Part shown: positions 54,107-61,270 of the stretch, piece after piece
Position numbering within the stretch: the stretch's first letter is position 1
Layout of the letters: every line of letters begins with the position of its first letter
Assembly (NCBI RefSeq): GCF_038148855.1
Contig: NZ_JBBVGR010000008.1
Location: forward strand, 62,001-126,000
Length of the DNA: 64,000 nt
Direction of reading: 5' to 3'
Source of the DNA: Phycobacter sedimenti
GTDB taxonomy: Bacteria > Pseudomonadota > Alphaproteobacteria > Rhodobacterales > Rhodobacteraceae
Notes under the pieces: generated by a model
Told to the model about the DNA's origin: nothing
What the model saw: only the letters and a program-made list of their open reading frames with translations
Database searches by the model: none
Made by a program: the position numbers and the translations under genes

Positions 54107-54954
54107 GCGCTCTCTCCCAAATCCTTTAAAATCTCATCCAGGCCCGCGCGCCAATCGGGGCGGGAAATGCCAAAAGCAGTTGCCAGCGTGGTGCAATCGA
54201 GCCTTGAATTCAGAGGTCGCTGCGCCGGAGTGGGGTAATCGCTTGAGGGGATATCCACCACTTCGCAGGACAAACCGGCGCGGGAAAAAATCTCGCGCGC
54301 GAAGTCGGCCCAGTTGGTATCGGGCTGGCCCGACAGGTGATAGATGCCGCTTTTGGACGGCTCATCGATCAGTTGTTCGGCCATCTTGAGGCAAGCGGCT
54401 GCGATATCGCGCGCCGGGGTCGGGGCGCCGACCTGGTCGGCAACAATGGTAAGACGGTCGCGGTCCTTGCCAAGCCGCAGCATGGTCTTGACGAAGTTGT
54501 TGCCATGGGCCGAAACAACCCAGGAGGTGCGCAGGATCGCATGCACCCCGCCCGCCGCGCGCACGGCTTCTTCGCCCACCAGTTTACTGCGCCCATAGGC
54601 GCCAAGGGGGCCTGTTGCATCATCTGGCTGCCAGGGCGCATCTCCGCTGCCGTCAAAGACATAGTCAGTGGATACAGTCACAAAGGGGATGCCCAGATCA
54701 GCGCAGGCCCGTGCCATCGCAGCAGGGGCCACGGCGTTGATCACGGTGGCCAGTTCTTCTTCGTCCTCGGCCCGGTCGACCGCCGTATAGGCAGCGGCAT
54801 TGATCACCGCCTTGGGGGCATGGGCGTGGATCGCTGCAGCGCAGGCTTCTGGCTCGGCCAGATCCGCCGCATCCCGACCCAGACAGATGACACCGTCATG
54901 GGCCGCCAGTTCGCGGGCCAACTGTCCGGTCTTGCCAAAGGTGAGAATGGTCAA
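54103..54954 (-). CDS. rfbD: dTDP-4-dehydrorhamnose reductase
   Basis: Final step to dTDP-L-rhamnose, reducing dTDP-4-keto-rhamnose with NADPH. The 283 residues show the N-terminal LTFGKTGQLARELA, FVTVSTDYVFDGSGDAPWQPDD and the YGRSKLVGE active-site YxxxK. The start is TTG 54954 with AAGGGAG 8 bases upstream; no nearby ATG exists. It is separated from the upstream sulfotransferase gene by 108 bases and overlaps rfbA by 4 bases. Confidence 0.96.
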   Translation of the reverse strand: MTILTFGKTGQLARELAAHDGVICLGRDAADLAEPEACAAAIHAHAPKAVINAAAYTAVDRAEDEEELATVINAVAPAAMARACADLGIPFVTVSTDYVFDGSGDAPWQPDDATGPLGAYGRSKLVGEEAVRAAGGVHAILRTSWVVSAHGNNFVKTMLRLGKDRDRLTIVADQVGAPTPARDIAAACLKMAEQLIDEPSKSGIYHLSGQPDTNWADFAREIFSRAGLSCEVVDIPSSDYPTPAQRPLNSRLDCTTLATAFGISRPDWRAGLDEILKDLGESA

Positions 54955-55062
54955 ACGTGCGGCTCCCTTTCATTCTGGTCTGTGATCAGTCCATTTTCCG
55001 TTTCACAAGGTCTTGGGCTTGAGCCGTTCTGCGCTCATCCGCCCCAGGTCCGTGTGACGTGA

Positions 55063-55830
55063 CTACCCCAGCAGGCGTTGTTTGATGTTCGAGAGGTTCC
55101 GGCGCATCCTGCTGGCGAAGGTGTCCCGGCGATTGAGCCATTCCTTTGATGTATCTGGTGGGGTTTGCCCGATTGCCCCGAACAAGGCCGGGAAGACGGA
55201 CCCGTCCCGTTGAAGCACAGCGTCATAGTCAATGACAATCAGATCACCGATGCCTTCCCAGAAGGCACGAAGCTCATCCGTCTGATAGTACCAGCTTCCG
55301 TTCGTGCTTTCCGCATCCGACACCTCCTCAAGCAAAGGGGTCACCGATGTTTTCTTGAGCTGGTTTTCCCGTGATGCGGCCCAGGCTTCCTTCGAGCGCA
55401 AACACAGGATCGGGACAATCTCGGAAAACAAGGGTGTCAGGTGATGCCGCAGCAAAGTGGCCTCTTCCGGCGTGCGAAGCAGGCAGAATTCCTCACTCGA
55501 TATGACAAAATCCCGGGCCGTGCTGGCCTCGACCATCTTTGTCAACCCAGCCATGACGCGGTTGGTATTGGCCTCATCCGGCAGCGGCGCATTGCGCAGC
55601 AGGCGGGGACTGGTTTTCAGGCTTGGCCGGATAAAGCAGTTCGCCAGCAGGAATGCATTGGCCGAACCTTTGCGGGCGATGGGTTTTCCATGGAGAACCT
55701 CGAACCCCGTGCGCCGGAGCTGCGGTGCCATGGAACACAGGGCGGCCTGGAAGGATGTTGTGCCGGTTTTATGAGTGCCAACGTGCAGGAACAGACGCCT
55801 CTCGTTGACTTCACTCTTGCTACCACTCAC
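55063..55830 (-). CDS. Sulfotransferase-like protein inside the rfb operon
   Basis: A 255-residue protein with LFLHVGTHKTGTTSFQAAL, the PAPS-binding P-loop of sulfotransferases, near residue 13. FVISSEEFCLL and ILCLRSKEAWAASRENQ resemble the conserved 3'-phosphate region. The GTG start at 55830 has AAGGAG 8 bases upstream, within the end of rfbB. It probably sulfates a rhamnose or other residue of the EPS, or an intermediate. Its position between rfbB and rfbD splits an otherwise standard rhamnose operon. The acceptor is unknown. Confidence 0.8.
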   Translation of the reverse strand: MSGSKSEVNERRLFLHVGTHKTGTTSFQAALCSMAPQLRRTGFEVLHGKPIARKGSANAFLLANCFIRPSLKTSPRLLRNAPLPDEANTNRVMAGLTKMVEASTARDFVISSEEFCLLRTPEEATLLRHHLTPLFSEIVPILCLRSKEAWAASRENQLKKTSVTPLLEEVSDAESTNGSWYYQTDELRAFWEGIGDLIVIDYDAVLQRDGSVFPALFGAIGQTPPDTSKEWLNRRDTFASRMRRNLSNIKQRLLG

Positions 55831-55833
55831 GGT

Positions 55834-56886
55834 CTACGCTCCTTTTCCCAGCCGCTGCCCGACGCCATGGCGGGCCTGCAGGGGACGCCACCAGGCCTCG
55901 TTGTCGAGGTACCACTGGACGGTTTTGGCCAGCCCCTCTTCGACCGTGACCGACGGCCGCCAGCCCAGTTCGTCGCGGATGCGGGAGGGGTCGATGGCAT
56001 AGCGCGCGTCATGGCCCGGACGGTCGGTCACGAAGGTGATCTGCTCGGCGTAGGATTTTCCATCACTGCGCGGGCGCTTCTCGTCCAGAATGGTGCAAAG
56101 CGTCTGTACCAGCTCAAGGTTGGTGCGCTCATTCTCGCCGCCGATATTGTAAGATCGCCCCAGCACACCCTTCTCCAGCACTAGAAGCAGAGCATCGGCG
56201 TGGTCTTCAACGAAAAGCCAGTCGCGGATGTTGGAGCCATCGCCATAGATCGGCAGCGGCTTGCCGGCCAGCGCGTTTAGGATCACCACAGGGATCAGCT
56301 TTTCCGGGAAATGATAAGGGCCGTAGTTGTTCGAACAATTGGTCAGCACCACCGGCAGGCCATAGGTTTCAGCCCAGGCGCGCACCAGGTGATCGCTGGC
56401 GGCCTTGGAGGCGGAATAGGGCGAGCGCGGATCATAGGCGGTTTCTTCGGTGAACATCACCTCTGGATCGCTGGGCAGAGATCCGTAGACCTCGTCGGTC
56501 GAGATATGATGAAAGCGAAAGTCTTCGGGCCGCCCGGCCTGCACCCAGAATTTGCGCGCCGCCTCCAGCATGTTGAAGGTGCCGGTGATATTGGTGTCGA
56601 TGAAATCGCCGGGGCCGTCGATCGAGCGGTCCACATGGCTTTCGGCGGCCAGATGCATCACGGCATCGGGGCGGTGCGTCTCGAAGACCCGGTCCAGCGC
56701 GGCACGGTCGCGAATATCGGCCTGTTCGAAGGCGTAATTCGGGCTCTTCGCCGCCTCGGCCACGTTTTCCAGGCAGGCGGCATAGGTCAGAGCATCGAGG
56801 TTTACCACCTGATGACCGCGCGAAATCGCCAGCCGTACCACGGCGGATCCGATAAAGCCGGCACCACCCGTCACGAGGATCTTCAT
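55834..56886 (-). CDS. rfbB: dTDP-glucose 4,6-dehydratase
   Basis: Converts dTDP-glucose to dTDP-4-keto-6-deoxyglucose. The 350 residues contain ILVTGGAGFIGSAVVRLAI, HLAAESHVDRSIDGPGDFIDTNI, the catalytic YSASKAASDHLVRAW and NYGPYHFPEKLIPVVILNAL. It overlaps rfbC by 4 bases. Second enzyme of the rhamnose pathway. Confidence 0.98.
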   Translation of the reverse strand: MKILVTGGAGFIGSAVVRLAISRGHQVVNLDALTYAACLENVAEAAKSPNYAFEQADIRDRAALDRVFETHRPDAVMHLAAESHVDRSIDGPGDFIDTNITGTFNMLEAARKFWVQAGRPEDFRFHHISTDEVYGSLPSDPEVMFTEETAYDPRSPYSASKAASDHLVRAWAETYGLPVVLTNCSNNYGPYHFPEKLIPVVILNALAGKPLPIYGDGSNIRDWLFVEDHADALLLVLEKGVLGRSYNIGGENERTNLELVQTLCTILDEKRPRSDGKSYAEQITFVTDRPGHDARYAIDPSRIRDELGWRPSVTVEEGLAKTVQWYLDNEAWWRPLQARHGVGQRLGKGA

Positions 56887-57464
56887 GCGGCCTCTCCTTC
56901 CCAGGTGAAGGGGCTGTCGAAATCAGCCAGTGCGGCGGCGGCGGCGTCCTTTTCCGAGAGAACCGGCGTGCCGTCAAAACCCCAGTCGATGCCGCAGCTG
57001 TCCCAGGCCACCGCACCATCGCATTCGGGTGCGTAGTAATCGGTGCATTTGTAGATGATCTCGGTGTCGGGCGCACGGGTGATGAAGCCATGCAGGAACC
57101 CCTTGGGCACCAGCAACTGCTTTCCGTTCTCCGCCGAGAGCTCAATGCCGAAATGCTGCCCGTAGGTGGGCGAACCCTTGCGGATGTCCACCGCCACATC
57201 ATAAAGCGCCCCGCGCCCGCAGCGCACCAGTTTGTCCTGGGCATGAGGAGGCGACTGGAAGTGGAGGCCCCTCAGGGTGCCAACCTGCGCAGACAGGGAA
57301 TGATTGTCCTGCACAAAGTCCAAATTCAGCCCATGATCGGCCATGCGCTTGCGGTTCCAGCTTTCGCTGAAAAAGCCGCGTGCGTCTCCAAATCGGGCAG
57401 GTGTCAGTATCTTCAGCCCCGCAATCGGCGTCTCTTCAATCTGCACCACGAAAACCTTTTTCAT
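56883..57464 (-). CDS. rfbC: dTDP-4-dehydrorhamnose 3,5-epimerase
   Basis: Cupin epimerase that converts dTDP-4-keto-6-deoxyglucose to dTDP-4-keto-rhamnose. The 193 residues contain GDARGFFSESWNRKRM, DNHSLSAQVGTLRGLHFQSPPHAQDKLVRCGRGALYDVAVDIR and VPKGFLHGFI. First gene of the operon; its leader (57465-57735) contains a candidate branched RNA structure. AGGCAAATG precedes the ATG. Confidence 0.97.
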   Translation of the reverse strand: MKKVFVVQIEETPIAGLKILTPARFGDARGFFSESWNRKRMADHGLNLDFVQDNHSLSAQVGTLRGLHFQSPPHAQDKLVRCGRGALYDVAVDIRKGSPTYGQHFGIELSAENGKQLLVPKGFLHGFITRAPDTEIIYKCTDYYAPECDGAVAWDSCGIDWGFDGTPVLSEKDAAAAALADFDSPFTWEGEAA

Positions 57465-57614
57465 CTAACATTTGCCTAGTGGCTACTCTGGTTTGGCGAA
57501 ATTTTAAACCCTCCACATTCACGTCGGCGATTATTGTTGAGCCACTGGAACGCATTCGCTCAAAAATTCATAATCCACATGTCTGCAGACCGTTCGAGCG
57601 ACAGCTTGAGGCAT

Positions 57615-57698
57615 CGGGAGGTTCGTCAATCTGGTAATCCTGCAGGTCTTGATGAACCTGCAAATGTGCTTCGGTCCATGTCCGAACAGAGCCTCCCG
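57615..57698 (-). ncRNA. Candidate structured leader of the rfb operon
   Basis: Outer stem CGGGAGG/CCTCCCG (57615-57621 with 57692-57698) encloses two hairpins: TGCAGGT/ACCTGCA (57641-57662) and TTCGG/CCGAA (57670-57686). On the minus strand it lies about 150 bases upstream of rfbC. Predicted by eye; could be chance. The remaining 57465-57735 region holds no other feature. Confidence 0.3.
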
Positions 57699-57735
57699 CT
57701 GCACGCGGATCATGGCAGCCGCCTGCCATTTCACA

Positions 57736-58515
57736 TCAAGGAAGGTGGGTAACCAGACTCTCTGCTTTGCCTGTGTCGATTCTTACGGCGGTAAGCCGAC
57801 CCGTTGCATAGGCGCCAGTGTCGATGGAAATGCGTCCCCGATCTATGGCGGCTTCATTGACGATGGTATGGCCATGCACGATCCAGATGCCATCGGTCCG
57901 CCATTGCTTCAGAAAGGCAGGATGGCCCCACAACAGGTGGCGGGGATCCTGGTCTGCAACGGGCAGGGCTGGATCAGCGCCGGCATGGGTCACAAACACA
58001 TTTCCGCTTTGGTGCCACAAAGGCAGATCGCGTATCCATTCGACCAGGTCTTTACCCATGGCATCGCGAAGCGCCGCGCTGGCTGCACTCATGGCTTTTT
58101 CGTCCGACAGGTCCATGGGAGGAGAGACGCCGAAACTGGCCAGAGTCTGCGGCCCACCGTTACGGAGCCATCGTGCGCCGTCCTGCAGTGGCCTGTCGAG
58201 AAACTGAAGCAGCATGTCTTCATGGTTGCCCTTCAGGCAAATGATATCCTTGCGGTTACAAAGGAAGCGCAGAACCCCGGCGCTGTCCTCCCCGCGGTCG
58301 ACATAATCCCCAACACACACGATGGGGATATCCGGGGACAGGCGATGCAACAGTGCCTGCAACAGGTCGAACCGCCCATGGATATCTCCGATCACGTAAA
58401 GCGGATGGTCCGGGGTCAGATCCATGAGTGCCGGACCACGCCGGAGCACTCTGGTGGTGCAGTACCTCAGGATTTTTCCAAATCCGGCGGAGATCATTTC
58501 ACCAAACTGCCTCAT
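57736..58515 (-). CDS. Metallophosphoesterase / serine-threonine protein phosphatase-like
   Basis: A 259-residue calcineurin-like phosphatase. VIGDIHGRFDLLQALLHR, CVGDYVDRGEDSAG, LKGNHEDML and later HAGADP and VHGHT are the standard metal-binding motifs (GDxHG, GDxxDRG, GNHE). The start is uncertain: ATG 58515 lacks a ribosome-binding site, and ATG 58497 or TTG 58629 are alternatives. It might dephosphorylate a protein or diadenosine nucleotide, and could counteract the tyrosine autokinase at 60422-61252, though calcineurin-like proteins are not known as typical tyrosine-kinase partners. It is divergent from the HAF-repeat gene. Confidence 0.85.
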   Translation of the reverse strand: MRQFGEMISAGFGKILRYCTTRVLRRGPALMDLTPDHPLYVIGDIHGRFDLLQALLHRLSPDIPIVCVGDYVDRGEDSAGVLRFLCNRKDIICLKGNHEDMLLQFLDRPLQDGARWLRNGGPQTLASFGVSPPMDLSDEKAMSAASAALRDAMGKDLVEWIRDLPLWHQSGNVFVTHAGADPALPVADQDPRHLLWGHPAFLKQWRTDGIWIVHGHTIVNEAAIDRGRISIDTGAYATGRLTAVRIDTGKAESLVTHLP

Positions 58516-58687
58516 TGTTTGTTTCGCTGTGTTCTGGCGTTCAGGGGTTCGCCTGAGGGAATCAGCCTGCCGACCCGTGCAGCCGGTCCTGGCCAGGTTT
58601 GAAACCGGGATTGGCCCTGTTTTTGGCAACGATCCAGTGTTTTTCCCTCCGGCGAGAGAGGTTTTTATACAATATGTCCAAAATTTT

Positions 58688-58748
58688 GCATTAATTGAAT
58701 GCGATCTGGGGTATTTCGGTGCTAAAGTTCAGAAAGTTGTTTAATTGA
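58688..58748 (+). promoter_or_regulatory. Repeat-containing promoter of the HAF-repeat gene
   Basis: TTAATTGA occurs twice, at 58691 and 58741, exactly 50 bases apart. The first copy is in an imperfect palindrome GCATT-aattg-AATGC framework (58688-58702). Both lie within 80 bases upstream of the ATG at 58765, in AT-rich DNA. Confidence 0.35.
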
Positions 58749-58764
58749 GTCTACAGAGAATATC

Positions 58765-60297
58765 ATGTCGATAATTGGCCGTCGTCGCAGTGAATCCCGT
58801 ACAAATACCCTGTCGCTTGGCGCTGGGGTGCTTTGTGTCGCAGCGCTGCTACCCTTGGCGGGGCTCGCCGCAACCCAGCCTGCTCAGTCTTCGTCTGTTG
58901 AAGTCACGCCAGAACAGGCCGCCTTGTTCGCGGGTCAGAGACCTTTCACATGGTCTCCAGACGGTGGTTTTCGGGATCTTGGCGCATTGCCACTGGGTCT
59001 GACCAGCGGCAATGCGTCCGATGCGTTCAACGGCAACCTTGTTATCGGTGTGTTGACCGGCGAACAGCAGAGTGCGGCCTTCAGCTGGGATCCTCAGAAT
59101 GGTGTCGTGTTGTTCAATGCTGCGCCCGGCGCGCGGACAAGCGTGACGGCAGTCAATGCCACTGGCAGTGTTTTTGCCGGATGGCAGGAAGACTCGGATG
59201 GTCGCCGGGCCGGTCTTTGGACCGAAGCGGGTTTTCAGGACATCAACACCCTGGCCAAACCGCCCCAAGGGGTCATCCTGACAGAGGCGAGCGACATTTC
59301 GCCCTCGGGTGATATCGTGGGTATCGCCCGTCAAGTGGTGAATGGTGAAGAACGCCAGATCGCTTTTGTCTGGACGCCAGGTGGCGAACTAAAGCTACTG
59401 CCCAATATCGGTGATGCCGCACCGGAAACGGCCAAATCCGCATCCGCCGGTGGGTATGTGATTGGTCAGGCCAGAACATCCGGCGTGTCGCAAGGCTATA
59501 TCTGGCGCGATCAGGAACCAGCGCGGCTTTTGACCACGCCAGATGGATCTCCAAGCGAAGCCCTGGGCGTCAATTCTGATGGTGACGTGGTCGGCTCCGT
59601 TACGGGCGACCCCGCCAGAGCCGTGATCTGGCTACGAGACGGCAGTGAAGCGATTGACCTTAATACGCGTCTTGTTGGCCCGTTGCCCGACGGTTTCACG
59701 CTTATTCGGGCAGAATCCATAAACGACGACGGTCAAATCGCTGCCTATGCCCGCTCGGAAACAGGCTCCATTTCGTTGGTTCTTTTGTCTCCTTCACGCG
59801 GTGCACGCGCCGGGATGTACGTGGCGCGGAACCTGGGTGAAGTCTACGTGGACGAGACACTGCAGACATTGTCGCCTTTGACCATAACCGATGATGGGAA
59901 CATTGCCGGTGGCTGTGCGCCGCTGGCACGAGCCTGCCCTGCGTTCAACAGTTTCGGCGCAGAAGAGCTTGCAGCCCTCGACGGCGTGACCAACTTGTTC
60001 ACAGGCAATGGATTGGCAGCCTTTGGCGGGTTTGGTGGCACCGGCCTTGGCGGTTTCGGGGATATCGGTGGAACGCCCTTTGGCGGAACCGGCGGGGGCG
60101 CTGCTCCGGGGGCACCTGTGACTGGTGGAGGTGGAACTGGTGGCGTTGGGCGCGGCACTCCGTTCTTCCCGCCGGTGACTTCTTCCGCTCCCACAACGAC
60201 GGTGGCAGCTGCTTCTCCGGTGCCGCTGCCTGCGGCGATCTGGGCTTTGTTGCTGTCTCTGGGGCTGCTGCTGCGCCCCTGGCGCCGACGGTTCTGA
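58765..60297 (+). CDS. Secreted HAF-repeat protein with VPLPA-type C-terminal sorting signal
   Basis: A 510-residue protein with an N-terminal signal (hydrophobic about 15-36). About five to six HAF-type repeats follow, with motif A[FV]xWxP...G..L and (A/V)N..G.VVG units such as AAFSWDPQNGV, AGLWTEAGFQD, IAFVWTPGGELK and VIWLRDGSEAI. A glycine-rich linker about residues 415-480 precedes a tripartite C-terminus: VPLPA at 486-490, a hydrophobic helix, and an RRRF cluster at the end. This is the layout of PEP-CTERM-like (VPLPA-CTERM) substrates cleaved by an exosortase. It lies within the EPS block, as such substrates often do. Exact function unknown. Confidence 0.85.
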   Translation: MSIIGRRRSESRTNTLSLGAGVLCVAALLPLAGLAATQPAQSSSVEVTPEQAALFAGQRPFTWSPDGGFRDLGALPLGLTSGNASDAFNGNLVIGVLTGEQQSAAFSWDPQNGVVLFNAAPGARTSVTAVNATGSVFAGWQEDSDGRRAGLWTEAGFQDINTLAKPPQGVILTEASDISPSGDIVGIARQVVNGEERQIAFVWTPGGELKLLPNIGDAAPETAKSASAGGYVIGQARTSGVSQGYIWRDQEPARLLTTPDGSPSEALGVNSDGDVVGSVTGDPARAVIWLRDGSEAIDLNTRLVGPLPDGFTLIRAESINDDGQIAAYARSETGSISLVLLSPSRGARAGMYVARNLGEVYVDETLQTLSPLTITDDGNIAGGCAPLARACPAFNSFGAEELAALDGVTNLFTGNGLAAFGGFGGTGLGGFGDIGGTPFGGTGGGAAPGAPVTGGGGTGGVGRGTPFFPPVTSSAPTTTVAAASPVPLPAAIWALLLSLGLLLRPWRRRF

Positions 60298-60317
60298 TCA
60301 GAACCAGCATATCGAAA

Positions 60318-60357
60318 CAAAAACACCGGGCAGCCGTTTCGCTGCCCGGTGTTTTTG
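60318..60357. terminator. Bidirectional terminator
   Basis: CAAAAACACCGGGCAGC pairs perfectly with GCTGCCCGGTGTTTTTG, a 17-bp stem with a 6-base loop. It lies between convergent HAF-repeat (plus) and autokinase (minus) genes, with T-runs at both ends of the stem. Confidence 0.92.
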
Positions 60358-60421
60358 TTTTCAGGCCGTCCGGATCAACAATGCGACCGGACAGCCGCTT
60401 TGGCGCATGCGCCCGATGGCT

Positions 60422-61252
60422 TCAGTAGCCGTAGCCATATCCGCCGTACCCGCCTTCGGCAAACTCGCACTTGTTGAGCACAACGCCCAGCACATTGGTC
60501 TGCGACGCCAGTTCACGCTCACAACGGTCGATTTCCGCGATGGTGCTGCGCCCTGCGGCAGCAACGATCAACACGCAGTCCACGTGCTGCATGAATGCCA
60601 TCGTGTCATCGTTGACGAGAACAGGCGGCATATCGAAGATCACTGTATTGGGCTCGTAGTCAGCCTCGATCCCCGCCAGAACTTGCCCGATGCCGTCGCC
60701 CAGCAAGATGTCGGAGGCGTTGCGAACCGGGGCTGAGTTTGTCAGGAACGCAAGATCGTCCGTGCCCCGGAATGCCAGATCCCCAAATCTGGCCCGCCCA
60801 GAGAGAACATCGCCAACCGATCCCTTGTTGTTTTCTTTGCGGCTGAGCCCCAGCAGCCGGTTCTGGCTGGGATTGCGCATATCGATTTCCATCGCGATGG
60901 CACGGGTGTTGGTTTGCCGCGCGATTGAAAACGCAAGATTCAGTGAGATTGTGCTTTTTCCGCAGGCTGGCGTCGGCGAGGTGATCGCCAGGCGGCGCCA
61001 GCCATGCTCCTGCATTGCCCGCAATGTTCGCGTCCGGAGCATATCGAACGGCGTTGCCTCTGGATCCGAGTTCATGGACACGATCCGGTTGCGGCGCAGG
61101 AGGCGGTCCTGCAATTCGGCATGAGGAATTTCGTCCCAGAGCGGCGGGTTCACCAGTTCGGTTTCGGCTTGTCCCGGGGCGCGTGCTGCGCTGCCTTGAC
61201 TGCCCTTCTGCTTTTCCCGTGCCTTGATAATTGCGGCTTGAAGGCGTTCCAT
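60422..61252 (-). CDS. Tyrosine autokinase of CpsD/CapB type
   Basis: A 276-residue BY-kinase regulating chain length through autophosphorylation of its tail. The Walker A-like LAITSPTPACGKSTISLNLAF at about 89-109, the Walker A'-like AMEIDMRNPSQNR (Glu replaces the first Asp of the usual DxDxR), and Walker B TVIFDMPPVLVNDD are present. The C-terminus ends in EGGYGGYGYGY with four tyrosines (269, 272, 274, 276), the typical phosphorylation cluster. The gene lies 18 bases after the Wzz-like gene stop and is translated separately from it, as in Gram-positive-type split systems. Confidence 0.92.
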   Translation of the reverse strand: MERLQAAIIKAREKQKGSQGSAARAPGQAETELVNPPLWDEIPHAELQDRLLRRNRIVSMNSDPEATPFDMLRTRTLRAMQEHGWRRLAITSPTPACGKSTISLNLAFSIARQTNTRAIAMEIDMRNPSQNRLLGLSRKENNKGSVGDVLSGRARFGDLAFRGTDDLAFLTNSAPVRNASDILLGDGIGQVLAGIEADYEPNTVIFDMPPVLVNDDTMAFMQHVDCVLIVAAAGRSTIAEIDRCERELASQTNVLGVVLNKCEFAEGGYGGYGYGY

Positions 61253-61270
61253 CGAAATTCCGCTCCGTAC

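Noticed and set aside
57531..57734. A 67-codon open frame in the rfb leader (minus)
   Set aside because: No homology recognised and no ribosome-binding site; the sequence is better explained as a structured leader.
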